In this document: piece after piece, positions 17,017 through 26,052 of the stretch
Position numbering within the stretch: position 1 is the first letter of the stretch
Layout: every line of letters begins with the position of its first letter
Origin: Streptomyces wuyuanensis
GTDB taxonomy: Bacteria; Actinomycetota; Actinomycetes; Streptomycetales; Streptomycetaceae
NCBI RefSeq assembly: GCF_900103455.1
Contig: NZ_FNHI01000002.1
Location: forward strand, 372,001 to 436,000
Direction of reading: 5' to 3'
Length of the DNA: 64,000 nucleotides
Notes under the pieces: model-generated
What the model saw: only the letters and a program-made list of their open reading frames with translations
Told to the model about the DNA's origin: nothing
Database searches by the model: none
Program-made: the position numbers and the translations under genes

Positions 17017-18431
17017 TTGTCGGTGTCGTCCCCGTCCCGGCCCTCGGCCGCCTCGCCGAGCATCTTGTCCAGCTCCGAGAAGTCGAGCTGCTCCCGGTGG
17101 ACGAACCCGTCCGGGTCGTCGAGGTCGGTGGCCGTCGGCAGCATGTCCGGGTGTGCCCAGAGGCCGTCGCGGCCGTCCATGCCGCGCGCGTCGGTGAGCG
17201 ACGCCCACAGCCGGGAGGCGTCCCGCAGCCTGCGCGGGCGCAGCTGGAGACCGATGAGCGTGGCGAACGTCTGCTCGGCGGGGCCGCCCGAGGCGCGGCG
17301 CCGGCGGAGGGTCTCGCGCAGGGCGCCGGCCGACGTCAGCCTGTTCTTGGCCGCGTCGTGCACCACGGCGTCCACCCACCCCTCGACCAGGGCGAGCGCG
17401 GTCTCAAGCCGGGCCAGCGCGGCCTTCTGCTCGGGTGTCTCCTCGGGCTGGAACATGCCCTGCTGGAGCGCCTCCTGCACCTGCTCGGGGTGTGAGGGGT
17501 CGAACTGCCCCACCACGTCCTCGAGCTTGGACGTGTCCACCTTGATCCCCCGGGCGTAGCCCTCGACCGCGCCGAACAGATGCGAGCGCAGCCACGGGAC
17601 ATGGGCGAAGAGCCGCTGGTGGGCGGCCTCGCGCAGCGCCAGGTACAGCCGGATCTCGTCCTTGGGGACGCCGAGGTCCTTGCCGAACGCCTCGATGTTC
17701 AGCGGGAGCAGCGCGGCCTTCCCGGCCGGCCCGAGCGGCAGACCGATGTCCGTCGAGCCGACGACCTCGCCCGCCAGCACGCCGATGGCCTGGCCGATCT
17801 GCTGGCCGAACATGGCGCCGCCCATGGAGCGCATCATGCCGATCAGCGGGCCCGCCATGGCCTGCATCTCCTCGGGCAGCACATCGCCCATGGCGACGCC
17901 CACGCGCTCGGCGACGGGGTCGACGAGCTGCTGCCACGCCGGAAGGGTCGCCTCGACCCACTCCGCGCGGCTCCACGCCACGGCGGTGCCGGCACCGGAG
18001 GGCAGGGACGTCGCACCGTCCAGCCACAGATCGGCGAGGCGCACGGCCTCCTCGACCGCGGCGCGCTCGGCGGGGCCGACGCTGGAATCCTTCGTGCCGT
18101 CCTGCGTGCCCTGCGAGACCGTCTGGCGGGCGATCTGCTTCGCCATGTCCCAGTTCACGGGACCGCCCTCGTAGCTCAGCATCTGGCCGAGCTGCTGGAA
18201 GGCCGCCCCGAGGTCCGTCGGGTTCAGCGAGCCGAACATCGCGGCGAACGGATTGTCCGCGCCGCCTCCCGGGCCGCCCGCTCCCGGGAACCCGAACCCG
18301 AAGGGGTTGGCCGGGCCGCCCTGGCCGCCGCCGGAGCCCTGCCCACCTCCGGCGGGATCCTTCTTCTTGCCCTCGTCGCCGTTCTCCGGCTCCTCCGGCG
18401 GAAGGCCGAATCCGAATGGGGTGTCACTCAC
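17013..18431 (-). CDS. DUF2342 zincin-like metalloprotease family protein
   Basis: A 472-residue actinobacterial protein of the DUF2342 family, often labelled zinc-dependent metalloprotease. The N-terminal 75 residues are Gly/Pro-rich (PFGFGFPGAGG). The core contains REAAHQRLFAHVPWL, the family's EAAHxRLF helix that resembles a zincin motif but without a full HExxH, so proteolytic activity is unproven. The C-terminus is acidic (GRDGDDTDK). It is translated just before, and coupled with, the Nudix hydrolase. Confidence 0.82.
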   Translation of the reverse strand: MSDTPFGFGLPPEEPENGDEGKKKDPAGGGQGSGGGQGGPANPFGFGFPGAGGPGGGADNPFAAMFGSLNPTDLGAAFQQLGQMLSYEGGPVNWDMAKQIARQTVSQGTQDGTKDSSVGPAERAAVEEAVRLADLWLDGATSLPSGAGTAVAWSRAEWVEATLPAWQQLVDPVAERVGVAMGDVLPEEMQAMAGPLIGMMRSMGGAMFGQQIGQAIGVLAGEVVGSTDIGLPLGPAGKAALLPLNIEAFGKDLGVPKDEIRLYLALREAAHQRLFAHVPWLRSHLFGAVEGYARGIKVDTSKLEDVVGQFDPSHPEQVQEALQQGMFQPEETPEQKAALARLETALALVEGWVDAVVHDAAKNRLTSAGALRETLRRRRASGGPAEQTFATLIGLQLRPRRLRDASRLWASLTDARGMDGRDGLWAHPDMLPTATDLDDPDGFVHREQLDFSELDKMLGEAAEGRDGDDTDK

Positions 18432-18652
18432 GGGTTTCCTCGGCTCGTAGGGCCGCCGGCTTCCTGCCGGCGGCGAATGCCCGACTACACCACCAGCCTA
18501 AGCGGCGCCCGGCCGGTGGCGGAGGCGTCGACATGTGAAGCCGGACATGGGCTGGATGCTCCACCGGCTCACGGCCTGCGGCAGGATGGACGCCACCTCT
18601 TACGTACACGTCTGTCCGCGCACGTACTGAAGACAACCGCTGGAGACGCCCG

Positions 18653-19765
18653 GTGAGTTCCCCAGATCCGCAGGTTCGCGCAACGCGAAACCCCTCGACC
18701 CCGGTCACGGGGCGCGGCCCCGTGGTCGCGGTGACCGGCGCCGCCTCCGGCGTCGGTGACCTGCTGACCAGGCGCCTCGTCGCGTCGGACGAGATCGGCC
18801 GGGTCATCGCGGTCGACGAGCGCCGGGGTGACGTGCCCGAGGCGCACTGGCACGTCCTGGACGTGCGCGACCCGGCCATCGCCGAGAAGTTCCGCGGCGC
18901 CGACGTCGTCGTGCACCTCGCCCTCGACCTGGACCTCGAGACCGACTCCGCGGCCCGTACCGCGTACAACGTACGCGGTACCCAGACCGTGCTGACCGCC
19001 GCCGCGGCCGCGGGTGTCCACCGGGTCGTCCTGTGCACCTCGGCGATGGTCTACGGGGCGCTGTCCGACAACGACGTTCCGCTCTCCGAGGACGCGGAGC
19101 TGCGCGCCACGGCGGAGGCCACGGGTGTCGGCGACCTGCTGGAGATCGAGCGCCTGAGCCGCCGGGCCCCTCGCGCACACCCCGGCCTCAACGTCACGGT
19201 CGCCAGGCCCGCCGTACTGATCGGCGGCACCGACACGGCGCTCACGCGCTACTTCGAGTCCCCGAGACTGCTCGTCGTCGCCGGCTCCCGCCCCACCTGG
19301 CAGTTCTGCCATGTCGAGGACCTGGTGAGCGCGCTGGAGTACGCCGCCCTGGAGAAGGTCGACGGCGAGTTCGCGGTCGGCTGCGACGGCTGGCTGGAAC
19401 AGGAGGAGGTCGAGGAGCTCAGCGGCATCCGGCGCATGGAGCTGCCGTCGGCGGTCGCCCTCGGCGCGGCGGCGCGGCTGCACCGGATCGGCCTCACGCC
19501 CTCACCGGCGGGTGACCTCGCCTACACGATGCACCCGTGGGTCGTCAGCGTCGGCAGGCTGCACGACGCCGGCTGGCGTCCGCAGTGGACCAACGAGGAG
19601 GTGCTCGCCGCCCTGCTCGAGGAGGTCCAGGGCCGGCACACCGTCGCCGGCCGCCGCCTCGGCCGCAAGGACGCCACCGCCGCCGCGGGTGCCGCGGGCG
19701 CGACCGTCGCGCTGCTGGGCACGGCGGCCCTCGTCCGACGCGCCCGCAAGCGCCGCGGGCTCTGA
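18653..19765 (+). CDS. NAD-dependent epimerase/dehydratase (extended SDR family)
   Basis: A 370-residue extended short-chain dehydrogenase. The nucleotide-binding motif TGAASGVGDLLTRRLV is near residue 30, then DVRDPA, VVVHLALD and an ATVYG-like CTSAMVYGA where the catalytic Tyr sits without the usual full YxxxK, so activity may be altered. A long C-terminal extension ends in a hydrophobic helix followed by RRARKRRGL, suggesting a membrane anchor with a cytoplasmic positive tail. Start GTG at 18653. Monocistronic. Substrate unknown. Confidence 0.82.
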   Translation: MSSPDPQVRATRNPSTPVTGRGPVVAVTGAASGVGDLLTRRLVASDEIGRVIAVDERRGDVPEAHWHVLDVRDPAIAEKFRGADVVVHLALDLDLETDSAARTAYNVRGTQTVLTAAAAAGVHRVVLCTSAMVYGALSDNDVPLSEDAELRATAEATGVGDLLEIERLSRRAPRAHPGLNVTVARPAVLIGGTDTALTRYFESPRLLVVAGSRPTWQFCHVEDLVSALEYAALEKVDGEFAVGCDGWLEQEEVEELSGIRRMELPSAVALGAAARLHRIGLTPSPAGDLAYTMHPWVVSVGRLHDAGWRPQWTNEEVLAALLEEVQGRHTVAGRRLGRKDATAAAGAAGATVALLGTAALVRRARKRRGL

Positions 19766-19928
19766 GGCGGTGGGCGGGCCCCTCCTTCCGCACGGGCCGC
19801 CCCCGCCGTACCGGAACCTCCCTCCCCGTGCGGGCGGCCTCCCTCTGTAGGAGGCTCCAAGTCCCGCCGCCGCCACCCGGTCGAACGCGCCATTACGCGA
19901 TGTCGGTGGCGTACGGCACGATGGCTCC

Positions 19929-20387
<459 letters not shown>

Positions 20388-20474
20388 GGGCTGTCCCGCC
20401 CTGGGTGGCGCCGTCCGGCGGCCCCGGGCCCGATTTGCGTAACCGCCCCCCTGGCATGAGCGTTGAAGCGGCAA

Positions 20475-20531
20475 ATGGTTAATCTGCTGATCGGTCAGTT
20501 GTACGAGCAGTTGTTCCAGCTCATGGGGTAG
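20475..20531 (+). CDS. Possible 18-aa micro-ORF upstream of small membrane protein
   Basis: ATG to TAG encodes MVNLLIGQLYEQLFQLMG, an amphipathic Leu/Gln-rich helix. It ends at the GGGAGG site of the next gene, 10 nt before its ATG. The stretch is noticeably less GC-rich than its surroundings, which hints at selection on sequence. Its own ribosome-binding site is poor. It could be a leader peptide or a tiny membrane-active peptide; chance is not excluded. Confidence 0.3.
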   Translation: MVNLLIGQLYEQLFQLMG

Positions 20532-20541
20532 GGAGGTCGTG

Positions 20542-20712
20542 ATGGCGGCACTCGCTTGGTTGTTGATTCCGCTTTTCGCTGCCATCGGCGCGGCGATATG
20601 GGGAAGCTGGGCATCGAGGAACCGGACCACCGGTGATGTCGCGGAACTCGCGGGCTACGCACGGTTCCGGGACGCCATGGAGAGGGCCCATTCCGGGACG
20701 GACGCCGTCTGA
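20542..20712 (+). CDS. 56-aa single-pass membrane protein
   Basis: Residues 3-20 (ALAWLLIPLFAAIGAAIW) form one transmembrane helix, followed by a basic patch (ASRNRTTGD) and a short soluble tail. GGGAGG lies 5 nt upstream of the ATG; a GTG three bases earlier is in frame. No domain is recognised. It stands upstream of the YlbL-type protease, but that gene appears to have its own leaderless promoter. Function unknown. Confidence 0.75.
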   Translation: MAALAWLLIPLFAAIGAAIWGSWASRNRTTGDVAELAGYARFRDAMERAHSGTDAV

Positions 20713-20852
20713 CGCGACCGGCGGCCCCGCCGGATCCTCACCGCCGCCCGGCACGGGTGCGGGGACGAGCCTCGCGGGGAGCGGCCCGGTCGCGGCCCCG
20801 TACGGACCGGCCCGACGGGTGCACTGACGGACCAGTCCCGTACTGTCGTTCC

Positions 20853-21941
20853 ATGCCACGCCGCACAGCGACGATGCTCGCCTCCACTCTCGTGCTCATC
20901 GTGCTGCTCTGTGTGGGCGTGTTCATGACCCCGCCCTACTCCGAGATGACGCCCGGGCCCACGGTGAACACCCTCGGCGACTCCGGTGGCGAGCCGGTCC
21001 TCCAGATCTCCGGCCGCAAGACCTACCCGACCTCCGGCAACCTCAACATGACGACGGTCCGGGTCACGGGTGCGGACTACAGGATGAACCTGGCGGAGGT
21101 CGTGTACGGCTGGCTGGCACACGACAACGTCGTGGTGCCGCACGAGACGCTCTATCCGGACGGCAAGACCGAGGAGCAGTCGAACCAGGAGAACGCGGAG
21201 GAGTTCAGCCAGTCCCAGGAGAGCGCCAAGGTCGCCGCCCTGCGCGAACTGGGGATTCCGGTGAAGTCCCGCGTCGTCGTCTCCTCGATCCGCAAGGACA
21301 GCCCGGCGCAGGGCACCTTGCATGCGGGCGATGTCATCAAGGCCGTCGACGGGACACCGGTGAAGAAGCCGGACGACGTCTCGAAGGCCGTGGTCAAGCA
21401 CAAGCCGGGTGACGAGGTGACGTTCACGATCGTCCCGGCCAAGGAGGCGGCCGCGGCGGAGAAGGCCGGCAAGGAGCCGACCGGTTCCCAGGACGTGCAG
21501 GTCGGAACGGTGCGGTCGGAGCAGGCCAAGCGGACCATCGTGGGCATCACGGCCGGCACGGACCACACCTTCCCCTTCACCGTCGACATCAAGCTGGCCG
21601 ACGTGGGCGGTCCGAGCGCGGGGCTGATGTTCGCGCTCGGCATCGTCGACAAGCTCACCCCGGCCGACCTCACGGGCGGCAAGTTCGTCGCCGGCACCGG
21701 CACGATCGACGACCGGGGCGTGGTCGGTCCCATCGGCGGCATCGAGATGAAGCTGGTCGGCGCGCGGAACGCGGGTGCCGAGTACTTCCTGACGCCCAGC
21801 GACAACTGCGCCGCCGCAGCCTCCGACATCCCCGAGGGCCTCACGCTGGTCAGGGTGAAGACGATCGACGACGCGACGAAGTCCCTGGAGAAGATCCGCA
21901 GCGGGAAGACCGCCGATCTGCCCAGCTGCTCCAAGAGCTGA
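20853..21941 (+). CDS. YlbL-type membrane-anchored Lon-like protease with PDZ domain
   Basis: A 362-residue protein with one N-terminal membrane segment (STLVLIVLLCVGVFM), a PDZ domain (residues about 135-210, VVSSIRKDSPAQG...GDVIKAVDGTPV) and a Lon-family S16 proteolytic domain. The Ser-Lys dyad is visible in GGPSAGLMFALG and GGIEMKLVGARNAG. The active domain should face outside the membrane. The promoter hexamer TACTGT at 20841-20846 lies 6 nt before the ATG, so the gene is probably leaderless. Substrates are not known in Streptomyces. Confidence 0.9.
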   Translation: MPRRTATMLASTLVLIVLLCVGVFMTPPYSEMTPGPTVNTLGDSGGEPVLQISGRKTYPTSGNLNMTTVRVTGADYRMNLAEVVYGWLAHDNVVVPHETLYPDGKTEEQSNQENAEEFSQSQESAKVAALRELGIPVKSRVVVSSIRKDSPAQGTLHAGDVIKAVDGTPVKKPDDVSKAVVKHKPGDEVTFTIVPAKEAAAAEKAGKEPTGSQDVQVGTVRSEQAKRTIVGITAGTDHTFPFTVDIKLADVGGPSAGLMFALGIVDKLTPADLTGGKFVAGTGTIDDRGVVGPIGGIEMKLVGARNAGAEYFLTPSDNCAAAASDIPEGLTLVRVKTIDDATKSLEKIRSGKTADLPSCSKS

Positions 21942-22056
21942 GAAGAGCCGCGGGCACGGCCGGAATCCGCGGGCACGGACGCCGCGGGGACGTACGGAAT
22001 CCGCGAGGACGGAGAGGGGGCGCGCCGCGACCGCGGTGCGCCCCCTCCGTGCACTG

Positions 22057-22614
22057 CTACGCCTCGAAGGTGGCCGAGAGGGCCTCCGCCAGCCCCGGCA
22101 CCAGATCGCCGCCGGTGAGCACCTCGGTCGCGGAGTCCTTCTCCCGCAGCCGCAGTGCCGACTCGCGGGCACCGTCCCGCAGCACCGCCACCGTCATCCG
22201 GACCTCCTGGCGGTCCGGGTGGGCGGCCACCCATCGGGCCAGGCCGGCCTCGTCGAGGCCCTCCGGGACGGAGGTCTCGGCGGACGGCGGCAGCATCAGC
22301 CGCTCCACAGTGAGTGCGCACCCCGCCACCGCGTCGGGCCAGGCGATCGTTCCGAGGAACTCGTCCAGCGGGGTGCCGGAGGGGATCTCGTCCTGCTCGA
22401 CCGGGGTCAGCGGAGCGGCCGCGTCCCCGTCGTCGAGACCGAGCTGGGCGGCGAGGCCCGGCTCCTGGGCGCGCAGCTGCGCGGTGTCGACGAGGGCGAA
22501 GAGCCGGGCCGGCTGGTCCCAGCCGAGGCCGGACGCGTACTCGTCGATTTCGAGCACCGCGCGGGTGAGCGGGCTCGCGGCCATCGGGGGGCCGCCGGGG
22601 GAAACGTTGGACAT
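22057..22614 (-). CDS. PPA1309-type conserved actinobacterial protein
   Basis: A 185-residue acidic protein of a family found only in actinobacteria. It contains TRAVLEIDEYASGLGWDQP near the N-terminus and ends with LVPGLAEALSATFEA. No catalytic motif, membrane segment or signal peptide. AAGGAGG lies 13 nt upstream of the ATG. It diverges from the UPF0182 gene. Function unknown. Confidence 0.8.
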   Translation of the reverse strand: MSNVSPGGPPMAASPLTRAVLEIDEYASGLGWDQPARLFALVDTAQLRAQEPGLAAQLGLDDGDAAAPLTPVEQDEIPSGTPLDEFLGTIAWPDAVAGCALTVERLMLPPSAETSVPEGLDEAGLARWVAAHPDRQEVRMTVAVLRDGARESALRLREKDSATEVLTGGDLVPGLAEALSATFEA

Positions 22615-22780
22615 GCTCAATATCCTGCCTCCTTCGGCCCCGGAGTCGGGAACTAGGTAAAGCCTCAGTAAGTTGCATGAGTGGGCTCTACGATCGCGTG
22701 GGCCTACCGCAAAGGTGCCGGACGCATGGGACGGCACCCTGACAACGCTTTACACGACCGCGAACTTCGAGGGGCGCACG

Positions 22781-25702
22781 TTGGCTTTCCAGATGCCGGA
22801 CCGCGGCGGAGGCCCGACCGGGCCACGGATCAGAGTGGGCCGGCCGTCCCGGCGCGTACGGACGCTGCTGATGACGCTCGGCGTGCTGGCCGTGCTCGCC
22901 ATGGCCTTTGTCATGTTCGCCGGGTTCTGGACCGACTGGCTCTGGTACCGCTCGGTGAAGTACTCGTCGGTGTTCACCACGACCCTCTGGACCAAGATCG
23001 GTCTGTTCGCGGTCTTCGGCCTGCTGATGGCCGCCGCGGTCGGGGTGAACATCTGGCTCGCGCACCGGCTGCGGCCCCCGCTGAGCGCGATGTCGCTCGA
23101 GCAGCAGAGCCTCGACCGGTACCGGATGGGCATCGCCCCGTACAAGAAGTGGGTGCTGCTCGGGGTCACCGCGCTCGTCGGGCTGATCGCCGGGGCGTCC
23201 GCCTCCTCCCAGTGGCGCACCTGGCTGATGTGGGTCAACGGCGTGCCGTTCGGCCAGAAGGACCCCCAGTTCGGGATGGACGTGGCGTTCTACGCCTTCG
23301 ACCTTCCCTGGTACCGGTTCCTGCTGGGCTTCGGTTTCGCCGCGGTCGTGCTCTCCCTGATCGCCGCGGTCCTCACCCACTACCTCTACGGCGGGCTGCG
23401 CGTCACGAGCCCCGGGGCGCGGGCGACCGCCGCGGCCACCGGACACCTGTCGGTGCTGCTGGGCTTCTTCGTCGCGCTCAAGGCCGTGGCGTACTGGCTG
23501 GACCGGTACGGCCTGGCCGTGAAGTCCAGTGACTTCAAGGCCGCGGGCAACTGGACGGGCCTGCGGTACGTGGACGCCAACGCGTATCTGCCGGCGAAGA
23601 CGATCCTGTTCTGCATCGCCGTCATCTGCGCCGTGCTGTTCTTCGCGACGCTGTGGCGGCGCACCTGGCAGCTGCCGGTGATCGGCTTCGGCCTGATGGT
23701 GCTCTCCGCCATCCTCATCGGCGGCCTCTACCCGGCCATCGTGCAGAAGTTCCAGGTCCAGCCGAACGAGCAGGCCAAGGAATCCCCGTACATCAAGAAG
23801 AACATCGAGGCCACGCGCGAGGCGTACGGCATCGACGCGGCGAAGTCGGAGAACTACGGGGGCAAGGGCGACCCGAAGCGGAAGGCCGAGCAGCGCGAGC
23901 AGGCCGCCACGGCGGCCAGCTACCGGCTCGTGGACTCCAACATCGTCTCGCCCGCCTTCCAGCAGCTCCAGCAGGAGCGGAAGTACTACCAGTTCCCCGC
24001 GACCCTCGACGTGGACCGGTACACCGGCCCCGACGGGAAGCCGCAGGACACGGTGATCGGTCTGCGCGAGCTCAACATCAAGGGCATTCCGAAGCGGAAC
24101 TGGATCAACGACCACTTCACCTACACCCACGGCTACGGCGCGATCGCGGCCAAGGGCACGAACACCATCACCGACGAGGACCAGGGCACGGTGGGTGCCC
24201 CGGACTTCACCGAGTCCGGTCTGCCCACCAAGGGCCAGCTCGGCACGTACGAGCAGCGGATCTACTACGGCGAGAAGACCGAGCAGTACTCGATCGTCGG
24301 CGGCCCGCAGAAGGAGCTCGACTACGAGAAGAACGGCGAGGTGACCACCAGCTACAAGGGCAAGAGCGGGGTCGACCTCTCCGGGGCCTTCAACCGGGCC
24401 GCGTACGCGGTCTCGTTCAGCGAGCCGCAGATCCTCTACTCCGGAGCGATCGGTGACGGTTCGCGGATCCTCTACAACCGCACGCCCAAGGAGCGCGTCG
24501 AGGCGGTGGCCCCCTGGCTCACCATCGACGGCGACGCCTACCCGGCGGTGGTCGACGGCCGCATCAAGTGGATCGTCGACGCGTACACCACGACGAACGG
24601 CTACCCCTACGCCTCGCGTACGACGCTCGGGGACACCACGGCCGACTCGCTGACCGACAGCCAGCGTGCCGTCGTCGCGCAGCAGAACCAGGTCAACTAC
24701 ATCCGCAACTCGGTGAAGGCCACCGTCGACGCGTACGACGGCACGGTCGACCTGTACCAGTGGGACACCAAGGACCCGGTCCTCAAGACCTGGATGAAGG
24801 CGTTCCCGGACACGGTCAAGGCGAAGAGCGAGATCAAGCCCGGTCTGCTGGCGCATCTCCGCTACCCCCAGGACATGTTCAAGGTCCAGCGCGAACTGCT
24901 CACCCGGTACCACGTGACCGACCCCGAGCAGTTCTACAGCGGCAGTGACGCCTGGCAGGTGCCGGCCGACCCGACGCAGAAGGACGGCAGCGCGGTTCCG
25001 CCGTACTACCTGAGCTTGAAGATGCCGGGTGAGCAGGACCAGAGGTTCTCGCTGACGACGACGTTCACGCCCAGCGGACGGCCCAACCTGGGCGCGTTCA
25101 TGGCCGTCGACGCCGATGCGAACAGCAAGGGCTACGGGTCGATCAGACTGCTGAGGGTGACCTCGACCGTGCAGGGCCCCTCGCAGGTGCAGAGCGAGCT
25201 CAACAGTGTGCCGGAGGTCGCGACGTTCGTCCGCGACCTGCGGGGCACCGACTCGGAGATCGACTACGGCAACCTGCTCACGGTTCCGCTGGACGGCGGC
25301 TTCCTGTACGTCGAGCCGGTGTACGCCCGAGGCGGCGCCGCCAACTACCCGCTGCTGAAGAAGGTGGCGGTGTCGTACGGCGGCAAGCCGGTCTTCAAGG
25401 ACAGTCTGGCCGAGGCGCTGAACGCGGTGTTCGGAGTGGAGGGCGCCGAGCAGCCGCCCGCGACGCAGCCGCCGACGGAGCCGGGCGACACCACGCCCCA
25501 GCCGCCGGCCACGGGTACCGCGGCGCTGAAGCAGGCCATCGCGGACGCCCAGAAGGCGTACGAGGAAGGCGAGGCGGCGCTCAAGAAGAACGACTGGGCG
25601 GCGTACGGCAAGGCCCAGGCCGATCTGCAGGCGGCGTTGGAGCGGGCGGCGGCAGCGCAGTCGCCGGCCCCCGGGGCACCGCCGAGTAAACCCGGAGGCT
25701 GA
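22781..25702 (+). CDS. UPF0182 family large membrane protein
   Basis: About 973 residues. The first 320 contain seven or so transmembrane helices, beginning with [20 protein letters not shown]. The remaining 600 residues form a large extracytoplasmic region rich in Tyr/Asp/Lys, followed by a Pro/Thr-rich spacer (about residue 890) and a charged C-terminal helix ([20 protein letters not shown]). TTG at 22781 is chosen because GAGGGG precedes it by 6 nt and it gives the family's usual [10 protein letters not shown] start; ATG at 22793 is the alternative. Function unknown, although the family is nearly universal in actinobacteria. Confidence 0.88.
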   Translation: MAFQMPDRGGGPTGPRIRVGRPSRRVRTLLMTLGVLAVLAMAFVMFAGFWTDWLWYRSVKYSSVFTTTLWTKIGLFAVFGLLMAAAVGVNIWLAHRLRPPLSAMSLEQQSLDRYRMGIAPYKKWVLLGVTALVGLIAGASASSQWRTWLMWVNGVPFGQKDPQFGMDVAFYAFDLPWYRFLLGFGFAAVVLSLIAAVLTHYLYGGLRVTSPGARATAAATGHLSVLLGFFVALKAVAYWLDRYGLAVKSSDFKAAGNWTGLRYVDANAYLPAKTILFCIAVICAVLFFATLWRRTWQLPVIGFGLMVLSAILIGGLYPAIVQKFQVQPNEQAKESPYIKKNIEATREAYGIDAAKSENYGGKGDPKRKAEQREQAATAASYRLVDSNIVSPAFQQLQQERKYYQFPATLDVDRYTGPDGKPQDTVIGLRELNIKGIPKRNWINDHFTYTHGYGAIAAKGTNTITDEDQGTVGAPDFTESGLPTKGQLGTYEQRIYYGEKTEQYSIVGGPQKELDYEKNGEVTTSYKGKSGVDLSGAFNRAAYAVSFSEPQILYSGAIGDGSRILYNRTPKERVEAVAPWLTIDGDAYPAVVDGRIKWIVDAYTTTNGYPYASRTTLGDTTADSLTDSQRAVVAQQNQVNYIRNSVKATVDAYDGTVDLYQWDTKDPVLKTWMKAFPDTVKAKSEIKPGLLAHLRYPQDMFKVQRELLTRYHVTDPEQFYSGSDAWQVPADPTQKDGSAVPPYYLSLKMPGEQDQRFSLTTTFTPSGRPNLGAFMAVDADANSKGYGSIRLLRVTSTVQGPSQVQSELNSVPEVATFVRDLRGTDSEIDYGNLLTVPLDGGFLYVEPVYARGGAANYPLLKKVAVSYGGKPVFKDSLAEALNAVFGVEGAEQPPATQPPTEPGDTTPQPPATGTAALKQAIADAQKAYEEGEAALKKNDWAAYGKAQADLQAALERAAAAQSPAPGAPPSKPGG

Positions 25703-25764
25703 CCGAACGGGTGGTTCACCGGACAGGCTCCACTCCGCACCGTGGTACTGTAGGTACACAACGA

Positions 25765-25838
25765 CGCGGGGTGGAGCAGCTCGGTAGCTCGCTGGGCTCA
25801 TAACCCAGAGGTCGCAGGTTCAAATCCTGTCCCCGCTA
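25765..25838 (+). tRNA. Initiator tRNA-fMet (CAU), copy 1
   Basis: A 74-nt cloverleaf without encoded CCA. The anticodon CAT is at 25799-25801 and the anticodon stem has three consecutive G-C pairs (GGG/CCC), while position 1 (C) cannot pair with position 72 (T). Both are initiator identity marks. A TACTGT -10 hexamer lies at 25746-25751 and a strong terminator follows. Confidence 0.97.
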
Positions 25839-25845
25839 CTGAGAT

Positions 25846-25879
25846 CGAGGGCCCGGATCCATCAGGATCCGGGCCCTCG
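25846..25879 (+). terminator. Terminator of tRNA-fMet copy 1
   Basis: Perfect 15-bp stem with an ATCA loop, 7 nt after the tRNA. The core CCCGGATCC/GGATCCGGG is shared with the terminator of copy 2. Confidence 0.88.
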
Positions 25880-26052
25880 GCGTGTGTCAGGGGTGATTTC
25901 CCCCGAAGCGTGTCCCGATTGGGGTGAGTTGAGTTCGGTGTCCCGGGCGACGCGTGTTTGACTTGTCTCTCTGTGGGCATGTCGACAAAACGCTGAAGTG
26001 ACCTCACTGGCTGCGGTATACCAGGTGTACGCGGGTAGTAGGTGGTGCGACG

